Assembly (NCBI GenBank): GCA_022822525.1
Contig: JAJEBN010000084.1
Coordinates: 1 to 64,000, forward strand
Direction: 5' to 3'
From: Acidimicrobiia bacterium
Lineage (GTDB): Bacteria > Actinomycetota > Acidimicrobiia > Acidimicrobiales > Poriferisodalaceae
Length of the DNA stretch: 64,000 nt
This document shows, in pieces, positions 56,594 through 64,000 of this stretch. The position numbers and the translations under genes were made by a program. How positions within the stretch are numbered: the stretch's first letter is position 1; each line of letters opens with the position of its first letter. The notes beneath the pieces were generated by a model. That model worked only from the letters and a program-made list of their open reading frames with translations, was not told the origin of the DNA and made no database searches.

Positions 56594-56950
56594 ATGCCGA
56601 TCTACGAGTATCGCTGCACCGACTGTGGCCAGACGTTCGAGCGCCACCAGAGCTTCAGTGATGATCCGATCACGGTGTGCCCGCTGCCGGTTGAGGGCAC
56701 TGCGCTGAACGGATCGGCGCCCGAGTGCGGCGGCGAGGTTCGCAAGGTGTTCTCCAGCGTCGGCATCAGCTTCAAGGGCAGCGGCTTCTACCGCAACGAC
56801 AGCAGGTCCGACGGCAGCCGGAAGTCAACGACCTCCGCAGACAGCTCGTCCAGCTCATCAAGCTCAAGCAACGACTCAGGAACCAAGGATTCGACTCCGT
56901 CGGGAGGCAAAGAAAGCTCTTCGGTCGGGGCCGCCTCGGCGTCAGGCTGA
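56594..56950 (+). CDS. FmdB-family zinc-ribbon protein with an expanded second knuckle
   Basis: A 118-residue protein. The start MPIYEYRCTDCGQTFERHQS is the FmdB zinc ribbon with C8/C11, and VRKVFSSVGISFKGSGFYRND is the family C-terminal segment. The second Cys pair is C29 and C45, separated by 15 residues instead of the usual two (CPLPVEG...ECGG). Residues 75-118 are a Ser-rich tail. FmdB-like Rv0991c of mycobacteria is linked to protein quality control. GGAGG lies 4 nt before the ATG. It precedes the SAF-domain gene, as in other actinobacteria. Confidence 0.88.
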   Translation: MPIYEYRCTDCGQTFERHQSFSDDPITVCPLPVEGTALNGSAPECGGEVRKVFSSVGISFKGSGFYRNDSRSDGSRKSTTSADSSSSSSSSSNDSGTKDSTPSGGKESSSVGAASASG

Positions 56951-56972
56951 CGCCCGCCGCATTGAAACAAGC

Positions 56973-56995
56973 CCGCAGCGGAGCAGCCGCTGCGG
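56973..56995. terminator. Perfect 9-bp hairpin between the FmdB and SAF-domain genes
   Basis: CCGCAGCGG-AGCAG-CCGCTGCGG is a perfect nine-pair stem with a five-base loop, 23 bp after the FmdB stop and 22 bp before the next start. No T-tract follows. It may be a partial terminator, an mRNA-stability element, or an attenuator. Confidence 0.45.
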
Positions 56996-57017
56996 TGGCT
57001 TCGCGACGGAGGCTTCC

Positions 57018-57635
57018 ATGGCGTTTCTGTCACAGCTCGGCGATCTCTGGCAGCGCCGACCCAACCTTGTCCACTGGACCGCCGTCGGCGCGGTCGCGCT
57101 CGTCGCTCTCGTGCTCGTGGCCGGAACGCAGGGACGGGCGCGATCCGCGGCGGCAGCATGGGGCACACCCGTGCGGGTGCTGGCGGCGAGTTCCCCGCTG
57201 GCAATCGGGACGTCGGTGGAGGGCAACGTCGACCTCGTCGAAATCCCGGCCCACCTCGTCCCCGCCGGAGCGCTCACCAGCACGCTCGACGTGGGCGAAG
57301 TGACCCGAACCGTGCCCCGCGGCGGTCTGCTGACCGAGCTGGACGTCGATCCCACCTCCGGCGTCAGCCCCGGGCGCCGCGGCATCGGCATCGGCGTCAG
57401 CCCGCACGCACCCGAAGTGCGACCCGGAACCGCGGTCGAGCTGATGCTGTTCGCGGACATCGATCCCTTCCAGCCCGCCGACGCCAGCGTCGCGGCGGAA
57501 CGCGTTCGGGCCCACGTCCTCGCTGCAGCGGCAGAGCGATGGCTGGTCGAGATCGAGCCCACCGACCTCGAATCAGTCGCGCGGGCGAGCGCGACCGGCG
57601 TGATCGTGCCCGTCGTGCTCAGCGCACACCGCTGA
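57018..57635 (+). CDS. SAF-domain membrane-anchored protein
   Basis: A 205-residue protein with one N-terminal transmembrane helix (about 20-42, TAVGAVALVALVLVAGTQGR) and an extracytoplasmic SAF (CpaB/FlgA-like) domain from about 50 (VRVLAASSPLAIGTSVEGNV, then DLVEIPAHLVPAGAL). Such proteins are linked to pilus or envelope assembly in some bacteria. It is next to FmdB, as in mycobacteria. Its 3' end overlaps the convergent uppP gene by 17 bp. The role is not established. Confidence 0.8.
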   Translation: MAFLSQLGDLWQRRPNLVHWTAVGAVALVALVLVAGTQGRARSAAAAWGTPVRVLAASSPLAIGTSVEGNVDLVEIPAHLVPAGALTSTLDVGEVTRTVPRGGLLTELDVDPTSGVSPGRRGIGIGVSPHAPEVRPGTAVELMLFADIDPFQPADASVAAERVRAHVLAAAAERWLVEIEPTDLESVARASATGVIVPVVLSAHR

Positions 57636-58497
57636 GGACGACCGCAGCGACGGCGACCGCCAGCACCAACCGGTAACCGAAGAACAGTGCGAACGGCGAC
57701 CGCACCTCGCGCCGGTCCGCACGATCCAGCAGCCGCACCATCGCGCCGACTCCCCACCACGACGACACCGCGGCGGCGGCAGCGCCGATGACGATCAACT
57801 GCACCTCCGCCGCGGCGGGCGCGGCCTGTGCCAGCGTGGTGCCGCGGTAGAGACCCGCGCCGGCGATCACCGGCAAGCTCATCAGAAACGCCAGACGCGC
57901 CGCCGCTGCACGGTCGAATCCGAGCCATCGCCCCGCCGTGATGGTCACACCCGAGCGGCTCACACCGGGCAGCAACGCCATCGCTTGCGCGAGGCCCATG
58001 GCGGCAGCGTCCCTCAGGCCGAAGGCGTGCTGGTCACGCTGGAGTCCCCGCCGGGAAGCAGTCGCGTCGGACCACCACAGCAGCCAGCCGAATGCAGCCA
58101 GCAATGCTGCGATCAGCAGCGGCTCCTCGGCCCCGCCGAGCAGGACGTCTTCCAGTGCCAATCCCACCAGCGCCGCGGGGATTGCCGAGGCGGCGAGGCT
58201 CACCGCGACCACGGTGTTGCGGGTGGGGCGTCCCCGAATGCCGTGCCACAGCGCCACCGCATAGCCGGCGATGTCCGTGCGCAAATACAGCGCCGCACCG
58301 ACGAGCGTGCCGACATGCAGCGCCACGTCGAACGAGTTCTCCAACTCGCTGTCGCCGTCGAAGAGATCCCAGCCGCCCAGCCAGGGCACCAGCTCCAAAT
58401 GGGCGCTGGAGGACACGGGAAAGAACTCGGTCAGCCCCTGCAGCAGGCCGAGCAGGATCGCGACCCCAACGTCCGCGGCGACGGCGAGATCACCCAA
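57619..58497 (-). CDS. uppP: Undecaprenyl-diphosphate phosphatase (UppP/BacA)
   Basis: A 292-residue polytopic membrane phosphatase that recycles undecaprenyl pyrophosphate for peptidoglycan synthesis. The signature GLLQGLTEFFPVSSSAHLEL lies near residues 17-36 (E24 and the SSSAH motif) and LPGVSRSGVTITAGRWLGF near 188-206 (R in SRSG). Both are catalytic. The protein has about eight transmembrane segments. Bacitracin resistance is the classical phenotype. Its start is at 58497; the gene is 11 bp from the PHP gene. Confidence 0.95.
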   Translation of the reverse strand: MGDLAVAADVGVAILLGLLQGLTEFFPVSSSAHLELVPWLGGWDLFDGDSELENSFDVALHVGTLVGAALYLRTDIAGYAVALWHGIRGRPTRNTVVAVSLAASAIPAALVGLALEDVLLGGAEEPLLIAALLAAFGWLLWWSDATASRRGLQRDQHAFGLRDAAAMGLAQAMALLPGVSRSGVTITAGRWLGFDRAAAARLAFLMSLPVIAGAGLYRGTTLAQAAPAAAEVQLIVIGAAAAAVSSWWGVGAMVRLLDRADRREVRSPFALFFGYRLVLAVAVAAVVLSGVR

Positions 58498-58508
58498 CGC
58501 AGCAGCCT

Positions 58509-59234
58509 CTAGTCGTCGCTCCCCACCGATGGGATGATGCGCGGTCTCCAGCGACGGGGCGGGTCGTAGTGGTGGCCAACGGCCCAGCCCTGGCGCATCG
58601 ACGCCAGGAAGCCGGCCGGGTCGTCGTCGTCGAAATCGGGCATCTCCAGGTACGCGCCCCCGAGTGCTTCTGCCACGTGAGCATCGCTGCCGGCCCCCGG
58701 CGCCAAGCCGTGCTCGCCCGCGTATCGCGCCGCTCGCGAGTTGAGGCTGTTGAGGCTCGTCTTGGAGTTGAGCACCTCGAGGCCGTCGACGAGGCCCTCG
58801 GCGACGAGCTCATCGAGCACGTCGTGACGGAGGTTGTTGCGCAGCGGGTCGAACGGGTGAGGGATATAGACCAGGCCGCCCTGGGACTTGACCGCCCGCG
58901 CTGCCGCCGCAGGCGCCAGTCCCTGCGGCACCCGTTCGCTCAGGAACAGACCGATGATCTCGCCCGCGTGGGTCTTCATCTCCTCGCCGACCACGACCCG
59001 GGCGTCCAGCTCGCCCTGCAGCTGCTGTGCGCCCCGCACGGCGTTGTGATCGGTGATGCACACCACGTCGATGCCGCTCTCCGCAAGGCACTGCGCGAAT
59101 TCCTCCGGCGTCGTCGTCGAATCGCCGGACCACATGGTGTGGGTGTGGAAGTCCACCCGCACCCAGCCCGCCGGGCAGTCGTCTGCCAAGTGCGGGTGCC
59201 GTTCGACAGCTTCGGGAGCAGGCGGTCGTGGCAC
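58509..59234 (-). CDS. PHP-domain phosphoesterase
   Basis: A 241-residue PHP-domain protein. Metal-binding His residues appear in VRVDFHTHTMWSGDST (H30, H32), VVCITDHNAV, LVYIPHPFDP and APGAGSDAHVAEALGG. The family includes histidinol-phosphate phosphatase-like and polymerase-associated enzymes; the substrate is not clear. Located between uppP and tldE, sharing strand; the three are close (11 and 3 bp) and may be co-transcribed. Confidence 0.88.
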   Translation of the reverse strand: MPRPPAPEAVERHPHLADDCPAGWVRVDFHTHTMWSGDSTTTPEEFAQCLAESGIDVVCITDHNAVRGAQQLQGELDARVVVGEEMKTHAGEIIGLFLSERVPQGLAPAAAARAVKSQGGLVYIPHPFDPLRNNLRHDVLDELVAEGLVDGLEVLNSKTSLNSLNSRAARYAGEHGLAPGAGSDAHVAEALGGAYLEMPDFDDDDPAGFLASMRQGWAVGHHYDPPRRWRPRIIPSVGSDD

Positions 59235-59237
59235 AGC

Positions 59238-60602
59238 TCACACGCCCGACAGCGCGACATCGTCGACGACCAGCGGGGGCATCGACCTTCCCCCGGCAAG
59301 CGGCTCGGCGGTCGCGCCGATACCGCAGATCCCGAGCAGCATCCGTTGAAGCGTGGAGGCGATCGTGGCCTCCCGGAACGGCTCCGCCAACTCGCCGCCC
59401 GCGATGCGATGGCCCCACGCTCCCACCGAGAAATCGCCGCTCGTCGGATTGACGCCGCTGTGCAGTCCGCTGACACCACGCACCAGCACGCCATTGCCGA
59501 TTGACGCATTCAGCATGTCGTTGTCGGTGTCCCCGGTGCCGACGACCGGGGCATGGATTCCCACGGCGGGAACCGATCGGGTGCCGCGCACGGCCGAGCC
59601 GGTGGATGATGTGTTTGATCGGCGGGCGGTGTATGCGTTGTGCAGGAAGCCGCCGAGCACACCTGCGGAGATCAGTGCGTTGCGACGGGCTGCGAGTCCT
59701 TCGCCGTCGAAGTTGGCGGCGCCCAGGGTCGCAGGGTCGGTCGGGTCGTCGATCAGGTTCAATCGCTCGTCGGCGATCTGAGAGCCCACGCGGTCCGCGA
59801 ACGGCGATCTCCCCTTGAGCACGCTGTCCGCAGCGAGCACGCTCGCGACCACGCTGATGAAGGCGGCTGCGACCGACGGGGCGAGCACCACCGTCAGTCG
59901 TTCGCTGGGCGGCTTGGTCGCCCCGAGCTGTCCGGTGGCCAGCGCTGTCGACTCTGTGACGACGCGATCGACATCGAGCTCGTCGGGCCGCCGGGCAGCA
60001 TCGCCGGCATAGCCGATCTGTGTCTCATCGCCGCCGGTGGCGAGCGGCTGGGCGCCGATCGAGCAGCTTCCCGTCGAGGTCTGCACGCAGATGCCGGTGC
60101 TGGACGCCAGCGCCGATTGCGACCAACCGTCGCTCCAAGCAGACACACGCACCCCGGAGATGCGGGGATCAGCATCGAGGCAGCGGCGCTCGAGATCGAT
60201 GGCGGCGGCGATCTTGTCTGCATCGGGGATGCTGAGGACCGACGGATCGCCCAAGTCCAGCCCGGGCGGCTCAACACCGTCGGGCTCGGCCAGGCGCTGG
60301 TGCGGGTCCGACTCGCCGAAAGCGACGTTGCGGCGCGCTGCTTCCAGCGTGTCGGACACCACGTCAGGATCGAGCGAGCCCGCGGACGCGAATCCCTGGC
60401 GACCGTCCTCGAGGACTCGGACGCCGATTGCCGCGGTCACACCCGAGCGCAGCGATTCCACCTCGCCGTTGTATGCGCGCACCGTGGTGGATCGTCCCGT
60501 CGAGACGCACACCTCGATCTGCTCTCTCCCGGCGGCTCGCTCGCACACCTGCTGCGCCATCTGGGCCAGCTCGTCGGTGTCGTACTGGCGGCGCTCGCTC
60601 AC
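59238..60602 (-). CDS. TldE/PmbA-family metallopeptidase subunit
   Basis: A 454-residue PmbA/TldE homologue. It has the family features: an N-terminal MAQQVCERAAGREQIEVCVS, a central VLAPSVAAAFISVVASVLAADSV and GVSGLHSGVNPTSGDFSVGA near the end. TldD-TldE forms a heterodimeric metalloprotease that cleaves unfolded peptides and matures some ribosomally synthesised peptides. TldE lacks the HExxxH motif itself. The start overlaps the stop of the tldD gene (ATGA), so both are made together. Confidence 0.9.
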   Translation of the reverse strand: MSERRQYDTDELAQMAQQVCERAAGREQIEVCVSTGRSTTVRAYNGEVESLRSGVTAAIGVRVLEDGRQGFASAGSLDPDVVSDTLEAARRNVAFGESDPHQRLAEPDGVEPPGLDLGDPSVLSIPDADKIAAAIDLERRCLDADPRISGVRVSAWSDGWSQSALASSTGICVQTSTGSCSIGAQPLATGGDETQIGYAGDAARRPDELDVDRVVTESTALATGQLGATKPPSERLTVVLAPSVAAAFISVVASVLAADSVLKGRSPFADRVGSQIADERLNLIDDPTDPATLGAANFDGEGLAARRNALISAGVLGGFLHNAYTARRSNTSSTGSAVRGTRSVPAVGIHAPVVGTGDTDNDMLNASIGNGVLVRGVSGLHSGVNPTSGDFSVGAWGHRIAGGELAEPFREATIASTLQRMLLGICGIGATAEPLAGGRSMPPLVVDDVALSGV

Positions 60603-62044
60603 GCGGCGGTGCCCCCGACGGTGAGCGCCCGTACCCGCAGGGTGGGCTGGCCGTCGCCGACGGGAACGCCCTGGCCGTCCTTGCCGCAGGTGCCGGGGTG
60701 CCCCATCGCGAAGTCATTTCCGATGGCGTCGATGTCGAGGAGCACCTGGGGGCCGTTGCCGATCAGGTTGCCCTCGCGCAGCGGCTCGGTGATCTCGCCG
60801 TCCTCGATGAGGTAGGCCTCGGTCATTCCGAATACGAAGTCGCCGGTCGCCGTGTTCACCTGACCGCCGCCGAGATGTGCCACGTACACACCCCAGGGCG
60901 TGTCGGCGATGATGTCGTCGGGGTCGAGGTCACCGTTCGTGACAAAGGTATTGGTCATGCGGACCATCGGCAGGTGCGTGTAGCTCTGGCGGCGACCGTT
61001 GCCGGACGGCGCTCGCCCGTCATCCCGGCTACGCAGCCAATCCCACATGTAGTCGGTCAGCACGCCGTCGGAGATCAGCACGTTCCGCTGTGTGGGATGG
61101 CCCTCGTCATCGATGCGCAGCGCGCCCCACTCGGGCCCCATCGTGCCGTCATCCACCAGCGTCACGCCCTCGGCGGCCACCTGAGTGCCCACCCGGTCTC
61201 GAAACACCGACGCGCCCTTGCGCACCAGGTCTGCTTCGAGCCCGTGGCCGCAGGCCTCGTGAAACAGCACTCCTCCGCCGCCTCGGGCGATCACCACCGG
61301 GACCTCGCCGCTGGGCGCCGGGCGGGCGGCCAGCTTGGTGACGGCGCGATGGGCCGCACGCTGGGCCAGCTCGGCTGGGTCGTAGTCGTCGAACAGCTCC
61401 CACCCGACCGTGTAGCCGACGGTCTCTCGGCCGGTCTGCAGGCCGCCGTCCCCGCTCGCCACGCAGCTCACCGAGAACAGGGTGCGGACCTGGTCGTCAG
61501 CCGCGCAGACGCCATTGGTGTTCGCCACCAGGATCCGGCGGCGGCTGTCGCCGTAACGAGCGGTGACCTGGGTGATGGCCTCGTGGGTGGAGCGTGCGGC
61601 ATCGTCGGCCGCCCGCAGCAGCGCCACCTTGGCATCCGCGCCGACGGACTCCGGGAGCACCTCGACGCCAGGTACCGCAGTGCCCGAGCCGCGGAACGAC
61701 TCCATGTCCACTGTCCCGCCGACCTGCGAGCGGGTCGCCACCGCCGCTGCCGTCCGTGCAGCATCCGCGAGTCCTTCGGGCGTCATGTCCGACGTGTGCG
61801 CGTAGCCCGTCACCTCGCCGGAGGTGACCCGGATACCGACACCGCGGTCCCGACCCGAGTTCATCTCCTCAACACGTCCCTCGTCGAACAGCACGCCAGT
61901 CGAGGTTCGATCCTCCGCGAACAGCTCAGCCCATTCCCCGCCGGCACGCAGGGCCTCCCTCAACGTCGCGTCGACAACTTCAAGGTCGACGAGCGTCGAT
62001 GCCTCGGCACCGTCGGGAGCAATTGTGGGCGTCATAGGAGTCAT
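60599..62044 (-). CDS. tldD: TldD metallopeptidase subunit
   Basis: A 481-residue TldD homologue. The catalytic zinc motif is GGGGVLFHEACGHGLEADLV (HEACGH near 260), plus the family sequences RDRGVGIRVTSGEVTGYAHT and DMESFRGSGTAVPGVEVLP. With the downstream TldE, it makes the active protease. Length is as expected (about 480). The N-terminal 10 residues vary. Possible substrates include modified peptides or antitoxins, but none is visible here. It is divergent to the flippase-like gene across 189 bp. Confidence 0.92.
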   Translation of the reverse strand: MTPMTPTIAPDGAEASTLVDLEVVDATLREALRAGGEWAELFAEDRTSTGVLFDEGRVEEMNSGRDRGVGIRVTSGEVTGYAHTSDMTPEGLADAARTAAAVATRSQVGGTVDMESFRGSGTAVPGVEVLPESVGADAKVALLRAADDAARSTHEAITQVTARYGDSRRRILVANTNGVCAADDQVRTLFSVSCVASGDGGLQTGRETVGYTVGWELFDDYDPAELAQRAAHRAVTKLAARPAPSGEVPVVIARGGGGVLFHEACGHGLEADLVRKGASVFRDRVGTQVAAEGVTLVDDGTMGPEWGALRIDDEGHPTQRNVLISDGVLTDYMWDWLRSRDDGRAPSGNGRRQSYTHLPMVRMTNTFVTNGDLDPDDIIADTPWGVYVAHLGGGQVNTATGDFVFGMTEAYLIEDGEITEPLREGNLIGNGPQVLLDIDAIGNDFAMGHPGTCGKDGQGVPVGDGQPTLRVRALTVGGTAA

Positions 62045-62233
62045 CAGGTGCGCTGTCGTCGTGGTATCGCTGCGGGGATCTCCGAAGCGTCGGCGAGACG
62101 CGCGTCAGCGAATCATGTCCCGCAGTGCGGCCACACTATTGTGCGAAGCCACGTGAGACGCTTCGGGATGGAAGTGGGCAGCGGCGCTGCATCCGGTGCC
62201 GCACTGGGCGGGCTCGGTGGGAGTGCCGCCTGA

Positions 62234-63214
62234 ATGCGCATACCGCACAGCCTCGTCACGGTGCTCCGCGTCGGCGTGAGCGCAGGCCTCTTGGCGCTGC
62301 TGCTCATCATCAGCCGTGACGAACTCTCCGCTCTCAACCTCGACTCCAAGAGAGCGGCGGCTGCCTGGCTGGTGGCAGGGTCGCTGGCAATCGCCGCTGC
62401 CTTCGTCACCGCTTCAGCGCGTTGGTGGCAGGTAGCCGACACGCTCGACGTCAAGGTGTCGGGCCGATCGATGCTGTCGATCTACCTGGCTGCCCAATTC
62501 GTCGGCAACTTCCTGCCCACCACCATCGGCGGAGACGTGCTGCGCGTCAACCGGCTGGGCCGTCTGTGCGGCAGCGAGGCCAATGCGTTCGCAACGGTGA
62601 TCATCGAACGCCTCACCGGTTGGGTTGTGCTCCCGCTGCTGACGGTCGCAGCGCTGGCGTCTCAGCCAAGTCTGCTCACGCACTCGGGGGGTCAGATCGC
62701 AGGCGGACTGGCGCTGGGGACTCTCGCGGTGCTGGCATTCATTGTCTGGATTGCGGAGCACCCACGCGGACTGGGTCGACTTGCCGGCGGAAGCCGCATT
62801 CGAGACGCATTGGGTGCCGTTCACACCGGTTTGAGCGTGTACCGGCGGCATCCGCGAGCGGCCCGACGGTTGCTGGGCGTCGGAATCGCCTACCAAGTCC
62901 TCCTCGTGGCGGCGACAGCGCTGATCGGAGCGGCGATCGGGGCCGACCCCGGTCTGCGTGCATGGTTGGCGTTCGCGCCGATGGTGTTGATCGTCCAGCT
63001 CATGCCCTTCACGATCGGGGGCCTCGGCGTGCGCGAGGGCGCGCTGGTGCTGTTCCTCGACGCCCACGGTGTGAACGAGGGCGAAGCCGTGCTGCTGGGC
63101 CTGCTGCTGTACGCGCTGACGCTGCTGGTGAGCCTCGCCGGCGCCCCCACGCTGGCGCTCGGCGGGCGTCGCAGGCGCGACAAGGTGCCCGCCGAGGTCC
63201 CACTCGGACCCTGA
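62234..63214 (+). CDS. Lysylphosphatidylglycerol synthase TM region/flippase-like membrane protein
   Basis: A 326-residue membrane protein of the PF03706 (YbhN/MprF flippase-domain) type. It has about eight transmembrane helices; the signature YLAAQFVGNFLPTTIGGDVLR near residue 85 and LMPFTIGGLGVREGALVLFL near 255-275 match the family. Members flip or move lipids or glycolipids; no lysyltransferase domain is present, so this is the stand-alone transport part. It lies 16 bp before dxs on the same strand, so the two are probably co-transcribed. Confidence 0.88.
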   Translation: MRIPHSLVTVLRVGVSAGLLALLLIISRDELSALNLDSKRAAAAWLVAGSLAIAAAFVTASARWWQVADTLDVKVSGRSMLSIYLAAQFVGNFLPTTIGGDVLRVNRLGRLCGSEANAFATVIIERLTGWVVLPLLTVAALASQPSLLTHSGGQIAGGLALGTLAVLAFIVWIAEHPRGLGRLAGGSRIRDALGAVHTGLSVYRRHPRAARRLLGVGIAYQVLLVAATALIGAAIGADPGLRAWLAFAPMVLIVQLMPFTIGGLGVREGALVLFLDAHGVNEGEAVLLGLLLYALTLLVSLAGAPTLALGGRRRRDKVPAEVPLGP

Positions 63215-63230
63215 GTACCCTGAACCACCA

Positions 63231-64000
63231 ATGCACCTCGCCAAGCTCACCAGTCCGGCTGACCTGCGAGCGCTCAGCCCCGCGCAGCTCGACGAGCTCT
63301 GCGCAGAGATTCGGCACTTCATCGTGCAGGCCGTCTCACGCACCGGTGGACATCTGGGATCGAATCTCGGAGCGGTCGAACTCACGGTGGCGCTGCATCG
63401 GGTATTCGAGTCCCCGCGAGATGTCATCGTCTGGGACACCGGCCATCAGGCCTACGTTCACAAGCTCATCACGGGTCGCCGGGAGGGCTTCGAGCGTCTC
63501 CGCCAGCGCCACGGCTTGTCGGGGTACCCCAGCACCGCCGAATCGCCCCACGACTTCGTCGAGAACAGCCACGCCTCTACCTCACTGAGCTGGGCGTCGG
63601 GCCTCGCGGCGGGCTTCGAGCTGACCGGCAACGAGCACCGTCGCGTCGTCGCGGTCATCGGGGACGGCTCGATGACCGGCGGGATGGCCTTTGAGGCGCT
63701 GAACAACCTCGGCCACTACGCCCAGCGTGCGCTCATCGTGCTCAACGACAACGGACGCTCATACGCCCCGACCGTCAGCCGGCTCTCGGCCGCGGTGTCA
63801 CGGCTGCGCCGATCGCCTCACTACGTGCAGGGCCGGCGGGCAGTGGACCATCTGCTCGAGCGCGTGCCCCTGGGCGACGGCGTCAGGCGGGGGCTCGACA
63901 GCGCTGCGGCGGCCATGCGTGAGATGTGGGAGCCGCCGGCGTTCTTCGAGACGCTCGGCGTGCGCTACCTCGGACCCTTCGACGGTCATGACATCGAAGC
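63231..64000 (+). CDS. dxs: 1-deoxy-D-xylulose-5-phosphate synthase, N-terminal part (runs off window)
   Basis: First committed enzyme of the MEP pathway, condensing pyruvate and glyceraldehyde 3-phosphate with thiamine diphosphate. 256 codons are visible. TGGHLGSNLGAVELTVALHR lies near residues 38-57, VIWDTGHQAYVHKLITGR near 66-83, and the ThDP motif GDGSMTGGMAFEALNN with the downstream ND pair (VLNDNG). The start at 63231 has no strong Shine-Dalgarno, but the family start DLRALSPAQLDELCAEIR follows. Full-length Dxs is about 620 residues, so the C-terminal domains are outside. Complements ispE in this window. Confidence 0.96.
   Translation, partial: MHLAKLTSPADLRALSPAQLDELCAEIRHFIVQAVSRTGGHLGSNLGAVELTVALHRVFESPRDVIVWDTGHQAYVHKLITGRREGFERLRQRHGLSGYPSTAESPHDFVENSHASTSLSWASGLAAGFELTGNEHRRVVAVIGDGSMTGGMAFEALNNLGHYAQRALIVLNDNGRSYAPTVSRLSAAVSRLRRSPHYVQGRRAVDHLLERVPLGDGVRRGLDSAAAAMREMWEPPAFFETLGVRYLGPFDGHDIE

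Noticed and set aside
62152-62236. 26-codon GTG ORF ending at the flippase-like start (MRRFGMEVGSGAASG...)
   Set aside because: Too short and low-complexity; nothing beyond the TGA-ATG proximity supports it.

Overview
The window is a gene-dense, GC-rich chromosome segment from an actinobacterium (Actinomycetota), most plausibly of class Acidimicrobiia. Three things support this. The tiny ribosomal proteins bS22 and bL37, best known from mycobacteria, are present. The core order metG-tatD-ksgA-ispE-glmU-prs-rplY-pth-mfd-mazG-eno-divIC resembles the one remembered for Mycobacterium tuberculosis, but without rpfB. Moco genes and an FmdB/SAF pair sit near a UTP-glucose-1-phosphate uridylyltransferase, as in other actinobacteria. 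The class-level assignment is inference.

Layout. 1-4 kb: minus-strand maturation genes of a molybdenum hydroxylase (MoxR ATPase, VWA/CoxE-like, two XdhC proteins), then a partial acyl-CoA dehydrogenase. 4-8.8 kb: TPR protein, EamA transporter, aldo/keto reductase, fatty acid desaturase. 8.9-18 kb: an accessory block with a RelE/HigA-type toxin-antitoxin pair and two very large, translationally coupled genes. One is an Hsp90/sacsin-like ATPase fused to an SF2 helicase; the other is a RecD-like SF1 helicase with a C-terminal PD-(D/E)XK-like nuclease. This is the best candidate for a poorly described, probably anti-phage, system. 18.2-21.1 kb: an atypical SDR, CoxM- and CoxS-like subunits without an adjacent large catalytic subunit, a five-copy 28-bp repeat array, and a divergent TetR regulator.

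21.1-38.2 kb: a long, nearly continuous minus-strand housekeeping block: divIC, eno, mazG, SurA-like lipoprotein, mfd, pth, rplY, prs, a truncated GlmU-like protein, tRNA-Gln, ispE, ksgA, tatD, metG, rsmI, DUF192, ychF. Many of these genes overlap by ATGA, so translational coupling is likely. The bS22 gene lies on the plus strand inside the block. 38.3-41.5 kb: alpha-methylacyl-CoA racemase-like gene, bL37, polysaccharide-deacetylase lipoprotein. 41.5-47.2 kb: SGNH hydrolase and MBOAT acyltransferase pair, then a phosphosugar mutase converging on an adenosine kinase-like gene. 47.3-52.3 kb: aminopeptidase N with a coupled micro-ORF, the CtaG/Sco copper-assembly pair, tRNA-Ala, a membrane protein.

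52.4-56.4 kb: moaC, moaA, moeA and a UDPGP-type uridylyltransferase. The Moco genes could supply the molybdenum hydroxylase whose parts lie at 0.6-4 and 19-20 kb. 56.6-64 kb: FmdB zinc ribbon, SAF-domain protein, UppP, PHP phosphoesterase, TldE/TldD protease pair, a flippase-like membrane protein, and the start of dxs.

A recurring oddity is in-frame tandem micro-repeats (24, 30 and 54 bp units) inside mfd, the MBOAT gene and the adenosine kinase gene, plus the 28-bp array upstream of coxS. I saw no CRISPR array, insertion sequence, rRNA operon or integrase. No gap between genes exceeds about 300 bases.
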